Source of the DNA: Prevotellaceae bacterium UBA6974
GTDB taxonomy: Bacteria > Bacteroidota > Bacteroidia > Bacteroidales > Bacteroidaceae
Assembly (NCBI GenBank): GCA_002450165.1
Contig: DJYQ01000012.1
Coordinates: forward strand, 1-64,000
Length of the DNA: 64,000 bases
Direction: 5' to 3'
Shown one piece after another: positions 23,024 through 33,500 of this stretch (positions within the stretch are counted from its first letter, which is position 1; every line of letters begins with the position of its first letter). The notes under the pieces were generated by a model. The model saw nothing but the letters and a program-made list of their open reading frames with translations. It did not search any database and was not told where the DNA came from. Position numbers and translations under genes: made by a program.

Positions 23024-24908
23024 ATCTGCCCAATAATATCAGCAGAACGTTGATGTCGGACGGCGATACCCCGGGGATTCTTGATGCTTGTGCCAGGGTC
23101 TCAGGATTGATGGAAGCAAGTTTCTGTCTTGCCTCGGTTGAAAGGGAGTTGATGGATGGGTAGTCAAACCGTCCTCGTATCCGGATGTTTTCCAACCTTT
23201 GCATCTTTGATGCAACTTCGCGTTCGCGCATGATGTAGCCGCTGTATTTCATGCGTATTTCCGCAGCCTCGACAATCTCGTCCCTGCGGCTGCCGAACTT
23301 GTCTGTAAACTGCTGTAAAACAGGCATGTAAGGTGACAGTTTTTGGATGCTGACCTGGGGGCGCGCAACAAGCTCTGTCAGCTTGCATCCTTTCTGTAAC
23401 GGTGTGGTGCCAAGTGTGACAAGAGCGTCATTTATCGGGGCTGCTTTTATTGAGTATTCGTTGCAGAACTGGATAAGTTCTTCAATCTTCTGCTTTTTCT
23501 CCAGCCAATGGTTCAGTCGTGACTGTGTTGCCAAACCTATGCTGTAGCTTTTTTCGGTAAGACGTGCGTCTGCATCGTCCTGACGGAGCAGGATACGATA
23601 TTCGGCACGTGATGTAAACATACGGTATGGTTCATCTACTCCCTTTGTCACGATGTCATCTATCAGCACACCGATGTATGCCTCGTCCCGGTGTAGGACG
23701 AACGGTTCTTTGCCTTGCAGCTTAAGTGCTGCGTTAATGCCGGCAATCAAACCCTGACCTGCAGCTTCCTCGTATCCCGTCGTGCCGTTGACCTGTCCTG
23801 CCAGATAGAGTCCTTCTACGACTTTGGATTCCATAGTGTGGTACAACTGAGTGGGGTCAAAATAGTCATATTCGATGGCATACCCTGGGCGATATATTTT
23901 CAGGTCACGGAAGGCCGGAATCAGTTTCAGTGCCTCTATCTGGGTCTCTATGGGCAGTGAGGAAGAAAAGCCGTTCAGATAGTACTCCTGTGTATTGACT
24001 CCCTCCGGCTCCAGAAACAGGAGATGGCTGTCCTTGTCGGCAAATGTTACCAGTTTGGTTTCGATGCTGGGACAGTATCGGGGACCTATGCTCTGAATCT
24101 GTCCGTTGAAGAGCGGAGAATCTTCAAGCCCTTCTCGTAACCTGTCATGAACGGCCTTGTTTGTGTATGTAATCCAACATGGTAACTGTGGCAATTTGTG
24201 GTTGCTGCCCATGTACGAGAAACGTCCGCAAACCTCATCGCCAGGTTGTTCGGCCATATCTTCGAAGTGAACGCTGCGTCCATCAATGCGTACAGGCGTC
24301 CCAGTCTTCATGCGCCCGACTCGTATGCCGTTTCGTGCAATGCTTTCCGTCAGTAGCTTGGATGCCGGTTCCGAACAGCGTCCGCCTTCCAGCTTGTTGC
24401 GGCCGATGTGCATCAGACCGTTCAGGAATGTGCCTGTGGTGATGATTACGCTCTTTGCCATTATCTCCACTCCCCAGATGGTCCGGACGCCCGCGACAGT
24501 GTTCTTGCCCGTTCCGTCGTTGGATGTTATCAACTCTGTGACCTGGTCCTGCCAGATGCTCAGATTCGGGGTGTTGTCCAGCATTTCGCGCCATGCCCAG
24601 ATGAATTTGCTCCGGTCGCATTGCGCACGTGGACTCCACATGGCAGGGCCTTTGCTACGGTTTAGCATCCTGAATTGGATGGCAGTTAGGTCTGCGATTT
24701 CGCCCATGTGGCCACCCAGTGCATCAATCTCACGTACTATCTGACCTTTGGCAATACCGCCTATTGCCGGGTTGCAGGACATTTGTGCTATCTTGTTCAT
24801 ATCCATTGTGATAAGACATGTTTTTGCGCCTATTCCTGCACTGGCGCAAGCGGCCTCGCAACCGGCGTGGCCTGCCCCCACAACTATAACATCGTATAAT
24901 AGTTTCAT
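23022..24908 (-). CDS. mnmG: tRNA uridine-5-carboxymethylaminomethyl modification enzyme MnmG (GidA)
   Basis: From the ATG at 24908 (MKLLYDVIVVGAGHAGCEAA) the FAD enzyme has 628 residues. The dinucleotide-binding motif is GAGHAG, and the GidA signatures GGIAKGQIVREIDALGG and GPRYCPSIE are present, as is the C-terminal helical domain ending INVLLILLGR. With MnmE it makes cmnm5U34 in tRNAs. It is first in the six-gene minus-strand run, with a -7 box TACTTTTG (plus-strand CAAAAGTA 24935-24942). It is divergent from frdC. Confidence 0.96.
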   Translation of the reverse strand: MKLLYDVIVVGAGHAGCEAACASAGIGAKTCLITMDMNKIAQMSCNPAIGGIAKGQIVREIDALGGHMGEIADLTAIQFRMLNRSKGPAMWSPRAQCDRSKFIWAWREMLDNTPNLSIWQDQVTELITSNDGTGKNTVAGVRTIWGVEIMAKSVIITTGTFLNGLMHIGRNKLEGGRCSEPASKLLTESIARNGIRVGRMKTGTPVRIDGRSVHFEDMAEQPGDEVCGRFSYMGSNHKLPQLPCWITYTNKAVHDRLREGLEDSPLFNGQIQSIGPRYCPSIETKLVTFADKDSHLLFLEPEGVNTQEYYLNGFSSSLPIETQIEALKLIPAFRDLKIYRPGYAIEYDYFDPTQLYHTMESKVVEGLYLAGQVNGTTGYEEAAGQGLIAGINAALKLQGKEPFVLHRDEAYIGVLIDDIVTKGVDEPYRMFTSRAEYRILLRQDDADARLTEKSYSIGLATQSRLNHWLEKKQKIEELIQFCNEYSIKAAPINDALVTLGTTPLQKGCKLTELVARPQVSIQKLSPYMPVLQQFTDKFGSRRDEIVEAAEIRMKYSGYIMREREVASKMQRLENIRIRGRFDYPSINSLSTEARQKLASINPETLAQASRIPGVSPSDINVLLILLGR

Positions 24909-24973
24909 CAAATATTCAATCAATACTCTTCTCGCAAAAGTACTTATTTTCTTTTAGTTATTTGTTAAAAATG

Positions 24974-25004
24974 TTGTACAAATCAACAAAAAACATTAAA
25001 TTTG
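24974..25004 (+). promoter_or_regulatory. Promoter of the frdCAB operon
   Basis: A -33 TTG (24974-24976), a 20-bp spacer and a -7 box TAAATTTG (24997-25004) match the Bacteroidetes promoter. The leader to the ATG at 25091 would be about 80 nt. It contains GCGCGCGC-like sequence (near 25034-25041) but no recognisable regulatory RNA. Confidence 0.6.
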
Positions 25005-25090
25005 TGGCGAATGTCATACCTAAAAGTAGGTATGCGCGCGCAAAAACTGAAACGAATAAATATTAACTAAAAACTTTCAATTAAAATCCT

Positions 25091-25843
25091 ATGTGGTTAA
25101 TCAAATCATCAATTGGTAGAAAGGTGGTGATGTCAGTAACGGGTATTGCCCTGATCCTGTTCCTTACCTTTCACGCGTCAATGAATGTTGTCGCCCTGAT
25201 TAGTGCGAAGGGTTACAACATGATTTGTGAGTTCTTGGGAGCAAACTGGTACGCAGTTGTTGCAACCGTCGGTCTTGCATGTCTTGTGGCCCTGCATTTC
25301 ATCTTTGCAATTTGGCTCACATTGCAGAACAACAAAGCTCGTGGCAACAGCAAGTACGCTGTTACTGACAAGCCTGCCAAGGTCGAGTGGGCAAGCCAGA
25401 ACATGTTAGTCCTGGGCTTCATCGTTATCTGCGGCATGTGTCTGCACCTGTACAACTTCTGGTGGAATATGATGGCGGCTGAGCTGATTCAGGGCGAGGA
25501 AGCCCAGAATGCTGCCAACGGTGTGTATTGGATTGTGCGTACATTCCATGGCGCATGTCCTTCACAGCCTACATCATGCTGCGGTTATGGCTACACCGCT
25601 GTCTATCTGGTATGGCTGGCAGCATTGTGGTTCCACCTGAACCATGGTTTCTGGAGCGCTTTGCAGACTTTGGGATGGAACGGCAAGATATGGATGTGCC
25701 GCTGGCAGATAATCGGTTGCATATATACAACCGTTGTCATCTTGATGTTTGTTGTTGTTGCTGTTGCATTCTGCCTGGGCTATGTTCCTTGTGATTTCAA
25801 GGAGGCTATGCATGGTGCCATGAAGTGCTGCGGTGCTTGCTAA
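25091..25843 (+). CDS. frdC: Fumarate reductase/succinate dehydrogenase cytochrome b subunit
   Basis: The 250-residue membrane protein has five predicted hydrophobic helices (about 10-35, 50-75, 95-125, 160-185, 210-235) and histidines suited to ligate two b-hemes (in TFHASMN, LHFIFA, CLHLYNFW, WFHLNHGF). This is the di-heme single-anchor type of Bacteroidetes and epsilon-proteobacteria. It passes electrons between menaquinol and the catalytic subunits. It is first in frdCAB, 33 bp before frdA. A short Cys/Pro segment (ACPSQPTSCCGYG) between helices is unusual. Confidence 0.92.
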   Translation: MWLIKSSIGRKVVMSVTGIALILFLTFHASMNVVALISAKGYNMICEFLGANWYAVVATVGLACLVALHFIFAIWLTLQNNKARGNSKYAVTDKPAKVEWASQNMLVLGFIVICGMCLHLYNFWWNMMAAELIQGEEAQNAANGVYWIVRTFHGACPSQPTSCCGYGYTAVYLVWLAALWFHLNHGFWSALQTLGWNGKIWMCRWQIIGCIYTTVVILMFVVVAVAFCLGYVPCDFKEAMHGAMKCCGAC

Positions 25844-25876
25844 TTGTGAATTAATAATTAAGAATTGACATAAGTT

Positions 25877-27859
25877 ATGGCAAAGAAAATAGATTCAAGA
25901 ATCCCCGAGGGACCTATTGCTGAAAAATGGACCAATTACAAGGCGCATCAACGTTTGGTTAACCCAAAGAATAAGCTCAAACTTGACGTAATAGTCGTTG
26001 GTACGGGTTTGGCAGGTGCTTCTGCAGCATCATCGCTGGCCGAGATGGGTTTCAATGTGTATAATTTCTGCATCCAGGATTCACCGCGTCGTGCACATTC
26101 AATTGCTGCCCAGGGTGGTATCAATGCTGCTAAGAATTATCAGAACGACGGTGACAGCGTCTACCGTCTCTTCTACGATACCGTAAAGGGTGGTGACTAT
26201 CGTGCCCGTGAGGCTAATGTTTATCGTCTGGCCGAGGTTAGCAACAATATCATTGACCAGTGCGTAGCACAGGGCGTTCCTTTTGCTCGTGAGTATGGTG
26301 GTATGCTTGCAAACCGTTCGTTCGGTGGCGCTCAGGTATCACGTACATTCTATGCCAAGGGACAGACGGGTCAGCAGTTGTTGCTGGGTGCATACTCATC
26401 ACTGAGCCGTATGGTGCAGGCAGGCAAGGTTAAACTATATACACGTTATGAGATGGAGGATGTCGTCATCGTTGACGGCCGCGCACGTGGTATAATTGCC
26501 AAGGATTTGTGCACAGGTGAGCTGAAGCGCTTCAGCGCCAACGCAGTTGTAATAGCTACCGGTGGTTATGGCAATGCTTACTTCCTCAGTACAAATGCCA
26601 TGGGATGTAACTGCACGGCAGCTATTCAGTGCTACCGCAAGGGTGCGTATATGGCCAATCCGTCATACGTGCAAATTCACCCGACCTGTATTCCCGTACA
26701 TGGTGACAAGCAGTCAAAACTGACTTTGATGTCCGAATCGCTGCGTAACGACGGCCGTATCTGGGTACCAAAGAAACTGGAGGATGCCAAGGCTTTGCAG
26801 GCAGGTACCAAGCAGGGTTACGAGATTCCCGAGGAGGATCGTGACTACTATCTGGAGCGCCGTTATCCCGCATTCGGCAACCTTGTTCCACGTGACGTAG
26901 CCAGTCGTGCTGCAAAGGAGCGTTGCGACAAGGGCTTCGGCGTAAACAACACAGGCCTGGCAGTATTCCTGGATTTCTCAGAATCCATTCAGCGTCTGGG
27001 TATTGACGAGATACGTCAGCGCTACGGTAACCTGTTTGACATGTACGAGGAGATTACAGACGTTAATCCAGGCGAACTGGCCAAGAGCGTCAATGGTGTT
27101 GATTACTACTACCCAATGATGATTTTCCCCGCCATTCACTACACAATGGGTGGTATATGGGTTGACTACGAGTTGCAGACAAGCATTCCGGGTCTGTTCG
27201 CTATCGGTGAGTGCAATTTCTCTGACCATGGCGCAAACCGTTTGGGTGCATCGGCTCTGATGCAGGGCCTGGCTGACGGCTATTTCGTTCTTCCATATAC
27301 GATACAGAACTACCTTGCAGACCAGTCAATATGGCCACGTCTTTCTACAGACCTGCCAGAGTTCGCAGCAACCGAGAAAGCTGTTTCTGACGAGATTGAC
27401 CGCCTGATGAATATCAAGGGTAAGCGTTCGGTGGACTCAATCCACAAGGAACTTGGACATATCATGTGGGAACACGTTGGTATGGGCCGTACCAAGGAGG
27501 GTCTTGATGAGGGTCTGAAACTTCTGAAAGGCATCCGTAAGGAGTTCAACGAGAACCTCTTCATCCCAGGTACCAAGGAAGGCGTCAACATTGAGCTGGA
27601 CAAGGCTATCCACCTGCGTGACTTTATCCTGATGGGCGAACTCGTTGCATACGACGCCCTGCACCGCGAGGAGAGTTGCGGCGGTCATTTCCGCGAAGAG
27701 CACCAGACCGAGGAAGGTGAAGCTAAGCGTGATGACGAGAATTTCTTCTACGTAGGCTGTTGGGAGTACCAGAAGGACGACGAGACGGCACCAGAGTTGA
27801 TCAAGGAGCCTCTCAACTACGAGATTATCAAGGTACAGCAGCGTAATTACAAGAACTAA
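25877..27859 (+). CDS. frdA: Fumarate reductase flavoprotein subunit
   Basis: The 660-residue flavoprotein has the FAD-binding Rossmann motif VVGTGLAGASAA and the histidine that carries covalent FAD in RRAHSIAAQGGINAA. Active-site segments include the substrate-binding SGGLxx-type stretch and the catalytic arginine region near IGECNFSDHGANRLGASA. It reduces fumarate (or oxidises succinate) on the cytoplasmic face and is the terminal step of the succinate-producing pathway of Bacteroidales. It is 25 bp upstream of frdB. A remnant of the AT-rich 7-bp repeat (gaattaataattaagaatt) lies before its start. Confidence 0.95.
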   Translation: MAKKIDSRIPEGPIAEKWTNYKAHQRLVNPKNKLKLDVIVVGTGLAGASAASSLAEMGFNVYNFCIQDSPRRAHSIAAQGGINAAKNYQNDGDSVYRLFYDTVKGGDYRAREANVYRLAEVSNNIIDQCVAQGVPFAREYGGMLANRSFGGAQVSRTFYAKGQTGQQLLLGAYSSLSRMVQAGKVKLYTRYEMEDVVIVDGRARGIIAKDLCTGELKRFSANAVVIATGGYGNAYFLSTNAMGCNCTAAIQCYRKGAYMANPSYVQIHPTCIPVHGDKQSKLTLMSESLRNDGRIWVPKKLEDAKALQAGTKQGYEIPEEDRDYYLERRYPAFGNLVPRDVASRAAKERCDKGFGVNNTGLAVFLDFSESIQRLGIDEIRQRYGNLFDMYEEITDVNPGELAKSVNGVDYYYPMMIFPAIHYTMGGIWVDYELQTSIPGLFAIGECNFSDHGANRLGASALMQGLADGYFVLPYTIQNYLADQSIWPRLSTDLPEFAATEKAVSDEIDRLMNIKGKRSVDSIHKELGHIMWEHVGMGRTKEGLDEGLKLLKGIRKEFNENLFIPGTKEGVNIELDKAIHLRDFILMGELVAYDALHREESCGGHFREEHQTEEGEAKRDDENFFYVGCWEYQKDDETAPELIKEPLNYEIIKVQQRNYKN

Positions 27860-27884
27860 TAACCCTTAATCCTAAAGATTTATT

Positions 27885-28643
27885 ATGGCTAAGAATTTAA
27901 ATGTTACTATCAAATTCTGGAAGCAGAACGGTCCTAAGGACAAGGGCCACTTTGATACACACGAATTGAAGAATATTCCAGACGACACATCTTTCCTGGA
28001 GGCTCTGGACATCATGAACGAGGAGCTTATCAACGAGGGTAAGGAGCCATTTGTGTTCGATCACGATTGCCGCGAAGGCATTTGTGGTATGTGTTCGCTA
28101 TACATCAATGGCACACCGCATGGAAAGACCGAGCGTGGAGCGACAACATGCCAGTTGTATATGCGTAAGTTCAAGGACGGTGAGACAATTACCGTAGAAC
28201 CATGGCGTTCAGCAGGTTTTCCCGTCATCAAGGACTGTATGGTGGACCGTTATGCATTTGACAAGATTATTCAGGCAGGCGGATACACATCAATCCGTGC
28301 CGGCCAGGCTCAGGATGCAAATGCAATCCTTATCAGCAAGGAGGCCGCAGACGAGGCAATGGACTGCGCAACATGTATCGGTTGCGGTGCCTGCGTAGCA
28401 GCATGTAAGAATGGTTCTGCCATGCTCTTCGTAAGCTCCAAGGTTAGCCAGCTGGCACTCCTGCCACAGGGTAAGGTCGAGGCTGCCAGGCGTGCCAAGG
28501 CTATGGTTGCCAAGATGGACGAACTGGGCTTCGGCAACTGCACCAACACACGTGCCTGCGAGGCTGTATGCCCCAAGTGCGAGTCAATCTCCAATATAGC
28601 CCGTCTTAACCGCGAGTTTATAAAGGCAAAACTGGCCGATTAG
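27885..28643 (+). CDS. frdB: Fumarate reductase iron-sulfur subunit
   Basis: The 252-residue protein holds three clusters. The N-terminal ferredoxin domain has C62, C67, C70 and C89 (CREGICGMC...TTC) for [2Fe-2S]. The C-terminal part has C161, C164, C167 (CATCIGC) and further cysteines (CKNG, ACEAVCPKC) for [4Fe-4S] and [3Fe-4S]. It relays electrons between FrdC hemes and FrdA FAD. It is the last gene of the operon, with a textbook terminator 50 bp downstream. Confidence 0.95.
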   Translation: MAKNLNVTIKFWKQNGPKDKGHFDTHELKNIPDDTSFLEALDIMNEELINEGKEPFVFDHDCREGICGMCSLYINGTPHGKTERGATTCQLYMRKFKDGETITVEPWRSAGFPVIKDCMVDRYAFDKIIQAGGYTSIRAGQAQDANAILISKEAADEAMDCATCIGCGACVAACKNGSAMLFVSSKVSQLALLPQGKVEAARRAKAMVAKMDELGFGNCTNTRACEAVCPKCESISNIARLNREFIKAKLAD

Positions 28644-28692
28644 CAGAGTGTAGGGCGATGCTTGCCCGTGTTTTTACCAACTAAGTATATAT

Positions 28693-28726
28693 GCCGTGTC
28701 GGACACTTTCCGACACGGCTATTTTT
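28693..28726 (+). terminator. Rho-independent terminator of frdCAB
   Basis: GCCGTGTCGG (28693-28702) and CCGACACGGC (28710-28719) form a perfect 10-bp stem with a 7-base loop, followed by TATTTTTA. Confidence 0.9.
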
Positions 28727-28740
28727 ATGTACTTTCTTCT

Positions 28741-28940
28741 ATACCCTTAGCCATACTATTCCCATACATTAGAAAGGGAGATGACTCGATTGTTGTCCAG
28801 TAGTTGCTCGGTATATGTCCGGTACATGTTCGGTGTAACACCGGACAACTACCGGACATATAGCGGACATGTACCGGACATGTACCGGACATATGCCCAA
28901 GGAAAGATATAGGTATAGTATGGGAAAGGTATGGCTATTC
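28741..28940. repeat. Large 11-bp-period array with an internal orientation switch (locus E)
   Basis: CGGAC recurs at 28842, 28853, 28864, 28875 and 28886, exactly 11 bp apart (units such as gtaccggacat). To the left the reverse-complement form is in the same register (tcgg/tccgg/ttcgg with GG ending at 28811, 28822 and 28833). Outer flanks repeat the scheme: ccatac at 28751 and 28762 on the left, and gtatgg at 28918 and 28929 on the right. The whole 200-bp block is therefore an imperfect palindrome centred near 28837, between frdB and the convergent pfkB-type gene. Confidence 0.9.
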
Positions 28941-28977
28941 ATTTCTTCCAGGAAGATGAAGGCTGACCAGTTTACTG

Positions 28978-29928
28978 TCAGTACCGGAAGCCGATGGGGA
29001 TGTTGTTGCTCGTGCTTTGGCAGACAGCGGATGCGAAATGTATTGCTGTCTGTACGAGATTAGACCATTGTGATTGGGTCAGATGGCTGAGATTATCGTT
29101 GCTGTCCCCCGAACGTGTTAATTCGCACAGGAAACCTGCGTTGAAGTTGTCGCCTGCACCTACGGTACTGATGATGCGGTTGGCAGGAATTGCCTGTGCT
29201 GTGAAGTCCATTCGTCTGCCGTTGGTAAAGACGGTGATTTGTCCGGCACCTGCTGTAAATATGAAATTGGTACAGTAGGGCAGGATATGTTTGTAATATA
29301 TTTGTTCGGCATTGCGTGTACCGAACATTATGTCAAAGTCATCAGCACTGCCGCGCACGATGCTGCTGTGTTGCATGTTCCACTGTATGACGGGCAGCAG
29401 TGTTTCCAACTCGTTTATATGCGTGCGACGGAAATTGATGTCGTAATATATGGTAGCGCCTGCCTGGAAGGCATTCTGGACAACGGTTTCGACCTGTTGC
29501 CGCATTCCATTGCATATTGCGTAGTATGAACCGAACAGCAATGTGTCGGAAGGTGTGAAATCGGGTAGGGGCCAGTTGTCCTGCAGATGCGGGATGTCTT
29601 TGTAGAAATTGTATTCGGCATCGCCGTTACTGTCAAGAAAGGCTAATGCCAGTGAACTTCTCATACCATCGTACAGGCGGAACCAGTCTGTCTGGACGTG
29701 ATTCTGCCTGAGATAGTCAAGTGTCTGTCGTCCTATGCGATCGTTACCAGCATAGCCGATAAATGCGCATGGTATGCCGGCACGGCCAACGGATATGATC
29801 GAATTGAACGAACTGCCGCCCGGTGTGGCTGAAAACGGCTGACAGGTACCTTGGACCGTGTCGTGGCGAAACAGTATGTCCATCACGGTCTCGCCCATGG
29901 CGATTATGCGCTGAGTGGCTGGGTTCAC
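28978..29928 (-). CDS. PfkB-family sugar kinase (fructokinase-like)
   Basis: This 316-residue ribokinase-family protein starts with the typical strand (IIAMGETVMDILF) and has the substrate-side motif GGSSFNSIISVGRAG. The C-terminal PfkB signature STVGAGDNFNAGF contains the catalytic aspartate. It phosphorylates a sugar, probably fructose or a related ketose, in the cytoplasm; exact specificity is not visible. The gene starts 3 bp after the lipoprotein gene stop and is the third gene of an operon with beta-galactosidase. Confidence 0.9.
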   Translation of the reverse strand: MNPATQRIIAMGETVMDILFRHDTVQGTCQPFSATPGGSSFNSIISVGRAGIPCAFIGYAGNDRIGRQTLDYLRQNHVQTDWFRLYDGMRSSLALAFLDSNGDAEYNFYKDIPHLQDNWPLPDFTPSDTLLFGSYYAICNGMRQQVETVVQNAFQAGATIYYDINFRRTHINELETLLPVIQWNMQHSSIVRGSADDFDIMFGTRNAEQIYYKHILPYCTNFIFTAGAGQITVFTNGRRMDFTAQAIPANRIISTVGAGDNFNAGFLCELTRSGDSNDNLSHLTQSQWSNLVQTAIHFASAVCQSTSNNIPIGFRY

Positions 29929-29931
29929 GGT

Positions 29932-30555
29932 TCAGTAGTATGTAATCTGGCGCAAATCTACACGGTATTCGGTGGTCTTCTCTCCGCTGATGTCATAGTC
30001 GGTACGTGCCATGGCACGTGTCCAATTGCCGTGTTCGTCTTCCTCCATTATGCGGTAACGTGTGATGGATTCGTAGGGGTCGCCCTTGGTGACGATTTCC
30101 TTTTCCTCCACGAGATTGCCCTTTTCATCGTAGGTACAGGTGAAATGGCTTTCGCCGTCGATGCTTTCCTGATCGTATTCCGAAACCAGACCGTCCTGGT
30201 TGTAGCTGATATGGGTGTCGAACCAGCGATGGCAAAGTGGGTCAAACTTCTGTATCAGCACAATCTGTCCCTTGTTGTCACGGTATATGCGTATGGCTGT
30301 GGTGTCGTTTTCGTCCAGGTAGTATGTTCCGCGTACCAGCTCGCCGTCCTCGTCAAATTCCATGCGTCGATTGTTCCAGCTCATGGTGTCCTCGAGCTGG
30401 CGTCCGTTCCTGTCGCTTACATAGGATTGGGTGACAACCTGCTTGACGGGTCCGCTGACTTCAATCAATTTCATATCTGGCGTGCGTTTGTTGCAACTGA
30501 CCATCGCCAGGACGATAGCCGTCAGGCACAGTACCGAAAGGGGTTTGTTCTTCAT
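29932..30555 (-). CDS. Lipoprotein with YD/RHS-like repeats, unknown function
   Basis: The start is the ATG at 30555, which opens a lipoprotein signal (MKNKPLSVLCLTAIVLAMVSC). The longer ORF is a shadow that runs into lacZ. The mature 187 residues contain loose repeats of the form 'Y-D-x-x-G-x-L' (for example TCTYDEKGNLVEEKE and ISYNQDGLVSEYDQ), similar to single YD/RHS or MORN-like strands. The ATG overlaps the stop of the beta-galactosidase gene (TAATG), so translation is probably coupled. It may be a periplasmic or surface accessory of sugar processing, which is inference only. Confidence 0.75.
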   Translation of the reverse strand: MKNKPLSVLCLTAIVLAMVSCNKRTPDMKLIEVSGPVKQVVTQSYVSDRNGRQLEDTMSWNNRRMEFDEDGELVRGTYYLDENDTTAIRIYRDNKGQIVLIQKFDPLCHRWFDTHISYNQDGLVSEYDQESIDGESHFTCTYDEKGNLVEEKEIVTKGDPYESITRYRIMEEDEHGNWTRAMARTDYDISGEKTTEYRVDLRQITYY

Positions 30556-33500
30556 TATTCGGCTATAATCGTAAATTCTGCTCCGCTGGCGAAGTCCTGA
30601 CCGTTCTGGCTGGATAGTGCCTTGAAACGGAAATAACGTGCTTTTACAGGTGTGGGGAGCATGACTTTTTTCTCCTTCATGTCGTTGGCAAATGTACCGG
30701 ACAAAACGACATTTCCCCAATTCTTGCCGTCCTGGCTGACCAGGATCTCGTAGTTCTTGATATTGCCGTTGGGGCCGTCCTGACGCGGCAGGTATGTGAA
30801 GCCCTTGATGGTCTTTGTCTCGGCACAGTCAAAGTCAACCCAGTGTGGGTAGCTGGCTACGGTAACGCTGTACATTGTGTGCCAGATGGTTGAAGGGTTG
30901 CCGTCTGTCATTCGGCTTGCCTCCTCGCCGGTTTCCTGGCTGCTGGCAAATATCACTTCGACAGGAATGTTCTCGATCTTATCGAATGTCATGGTTGTCT
31001 TGAGGGCGGTATTCTGCTTGTTCCATGCGATGACGGTTCCACCGTTCTTCAGATTGAACTTGCCTGTGAACGGTTTTGCCTTTTGTCCTGTAACCTGATA
31101 CATCAGTTTAGCATCCTTGGCAAATGTGCTGATGCTTACGTTGCCGGCACGATCACGGGAAATGCTTATGGGCATCTCGCCGCTGGCACTTACTTTTGCA
31201 TTGGTGCTCAGGTCCGTAGTCCTTGTTACAGGTCGGATTATAAAGCCGAAGTTATGTTCAGCTCCCTTAACGCGGTCAATTTCCAAAGGACCACCCTGTC
31301 CACAGCTGTTTCCTCCCAGTCCATTAACCTTCAAATCCAAATGCAGGAATGTTCCGTCGCTCGCTGGCAGGTCGCAGGGGTGCTTTGCGTCACGTAGTTG
31401 CTGGGCACTATATGGGAGTGCAGAGGTACACATACTGTCGGTCATGCAGACAAACTGCATACCATTGCCTTGTGCATCTTGCAGCGAACACCAGCGAACA
31501 GCCTCGCGATTGCCCATGCTTTGTGGCTTGGGGAACTGGACAAACTGGTCAGCGACACGGCTCTTGTAAAGCCCTATGAACGAGCCAGTGCGTCTGTCGT
31601 TGTAGTTATTCAGGGGACCGCGTCCGTAATAGGTATATTGGTCAAATGACTTATCCAGTTTCATGACATAACCGAGGCGTGGAAGTGCGATTGCCGGGTC
31701 ACTGGTGATTATGCTGCTTTCCAGTTCGATTGTACCATCGGTATAGACTGTATAGATCTGGCTGGTCGTGAATTGGAAATTGTTCTTGCCCTTGCTCAGT
31801 ATTGTCAATGCGACAACAAAGGCGCCATCTTTGCGATTCTGCACAGTATATGTTTCTACCGAGTGTTTCAAATCGGAAAGACCGGCATTGTTCCATGCAC
31901 CCCATGCCCAGTTGTCATTATCTACTGGAGCACGGTATGCATCCAGCTGAGGCCCATACGATCCTGTCTGGCCAATAACCAGACAGTTGCCATACGTCAG
32001 GGATGTTATGGCACCTGTCTCCAGGCTGAATTTGACGCTGAAGTTCTTGCCTTTCAAGCTTAGCTCCTTATCACTTTTACTTGATGCTATGTTATCTTTC
32101 ACTATAGCAGCCTGTGCGGCAGCTGAAGTCGGAACGTCTGACTTCTTTACGGGTAGTTGCTCGTTCATCTGCTCATAGCCTTTCTTGGCCCATGGCATAT
32201 CCTTGTCAAGCAGGAATGCAATGTTAACGTAATATTCACATTCCGGTCTCAGATTCCACTTATCAACAGGAAGCGTATATGTTCTCCTCTCGCGTGAGCC
32301 TTGGGTATCCAGTATTGCTGCAAACTGTCCGCTTTGTACTTTCTTGCCGTCTTCGACCAGTGTCCAGACCATCGTATAGTCCCCAAGGGTTGTAAAGTAG
32401 TTCTTGTTGAATACCTCAATCAGTCCCTTGTTGATATCGATGGCTTTTACGCCAACATTCTGATAGACCTTCTTCACTTCGTAATACTGTGGTTTTGGAC
32501 TCAGGTCAGGCAGCATGATGCCATTCATGCAGAACATGCCATCGTTTGGCCACTCTTTGTGGTCGCCGCCGTAACCCAAGAACTTTGTCCCATCTGCCTT
32601 GTATGTGTCAATGGCTTGGTCGCACCAGTCCCATATAGCTGCGCCGCAGAAGAAATTGGTACTTTCAATGGCTGCCCAGTAATCTACCAGGTTACCCATG
32701 CTGTTACCCATGGAATGGGCATATTCCGAAATATGGAACGGATACTTGATACCTTTGTCCGTGCCTTTCACGGCATAACGGACCCATTCAACGGATGGGT
32801 ACTGGTTTGAACCCATATCTACAATGTTGTTATTACGCTCGTATTGGATTGGACGTGTTTTGTCGAAAGCCTTTATTGCCTCGTATGCCTTTACAAAGTT
32901 CTTGCCCGGACCTGCCTCATTACCCAATGACCATATTACGATGGATGGGGCATTGATATGGGCACGGACCATTTCCATGTTTCGGGCAACGTGGGCGTTC
33001 TCAAACTCAGGAACATGGCTTAGCGAGGCTGCTCCATAATAGTACTCGTGTGATTCAATATTGCTCTCATCCTCAAGGTAAATGCCATACTTGTCGCACA
33101 GATAGTACATATATGGGTCGTTGCTGTAATGGGACATGCGTATATGGTTAATATTGGCTTGCTTCATCAGGAAAACTTCCTTCAGCATCTGCTCGCGTGT
33201 AATGGCGTGACCTGTTGACGGGTTGTTCTCATGACGGTTGACTCCCTTTAGTTTCACAGGCTTGCCATTGACATAGAAATAGCGTCCTGCCAGACCAAAT
33301 TCGTCATCCTTTGCCGTGGTTTCCTTGATCTCGACCTTGCAGACGCCAAAAAATACGCTTGTCATATCTATGGTTTTGCCAGACTTGTTCTTCAGACTTG
33401 CTACAAGCAGATAGCGCCAGGGTTCTTCGGCATTCCAACCATGTGCATTGTTTATTTCCAGTTTGTCGTTCAGTTTTGCACCGGTTTTTGTAACCACAAC

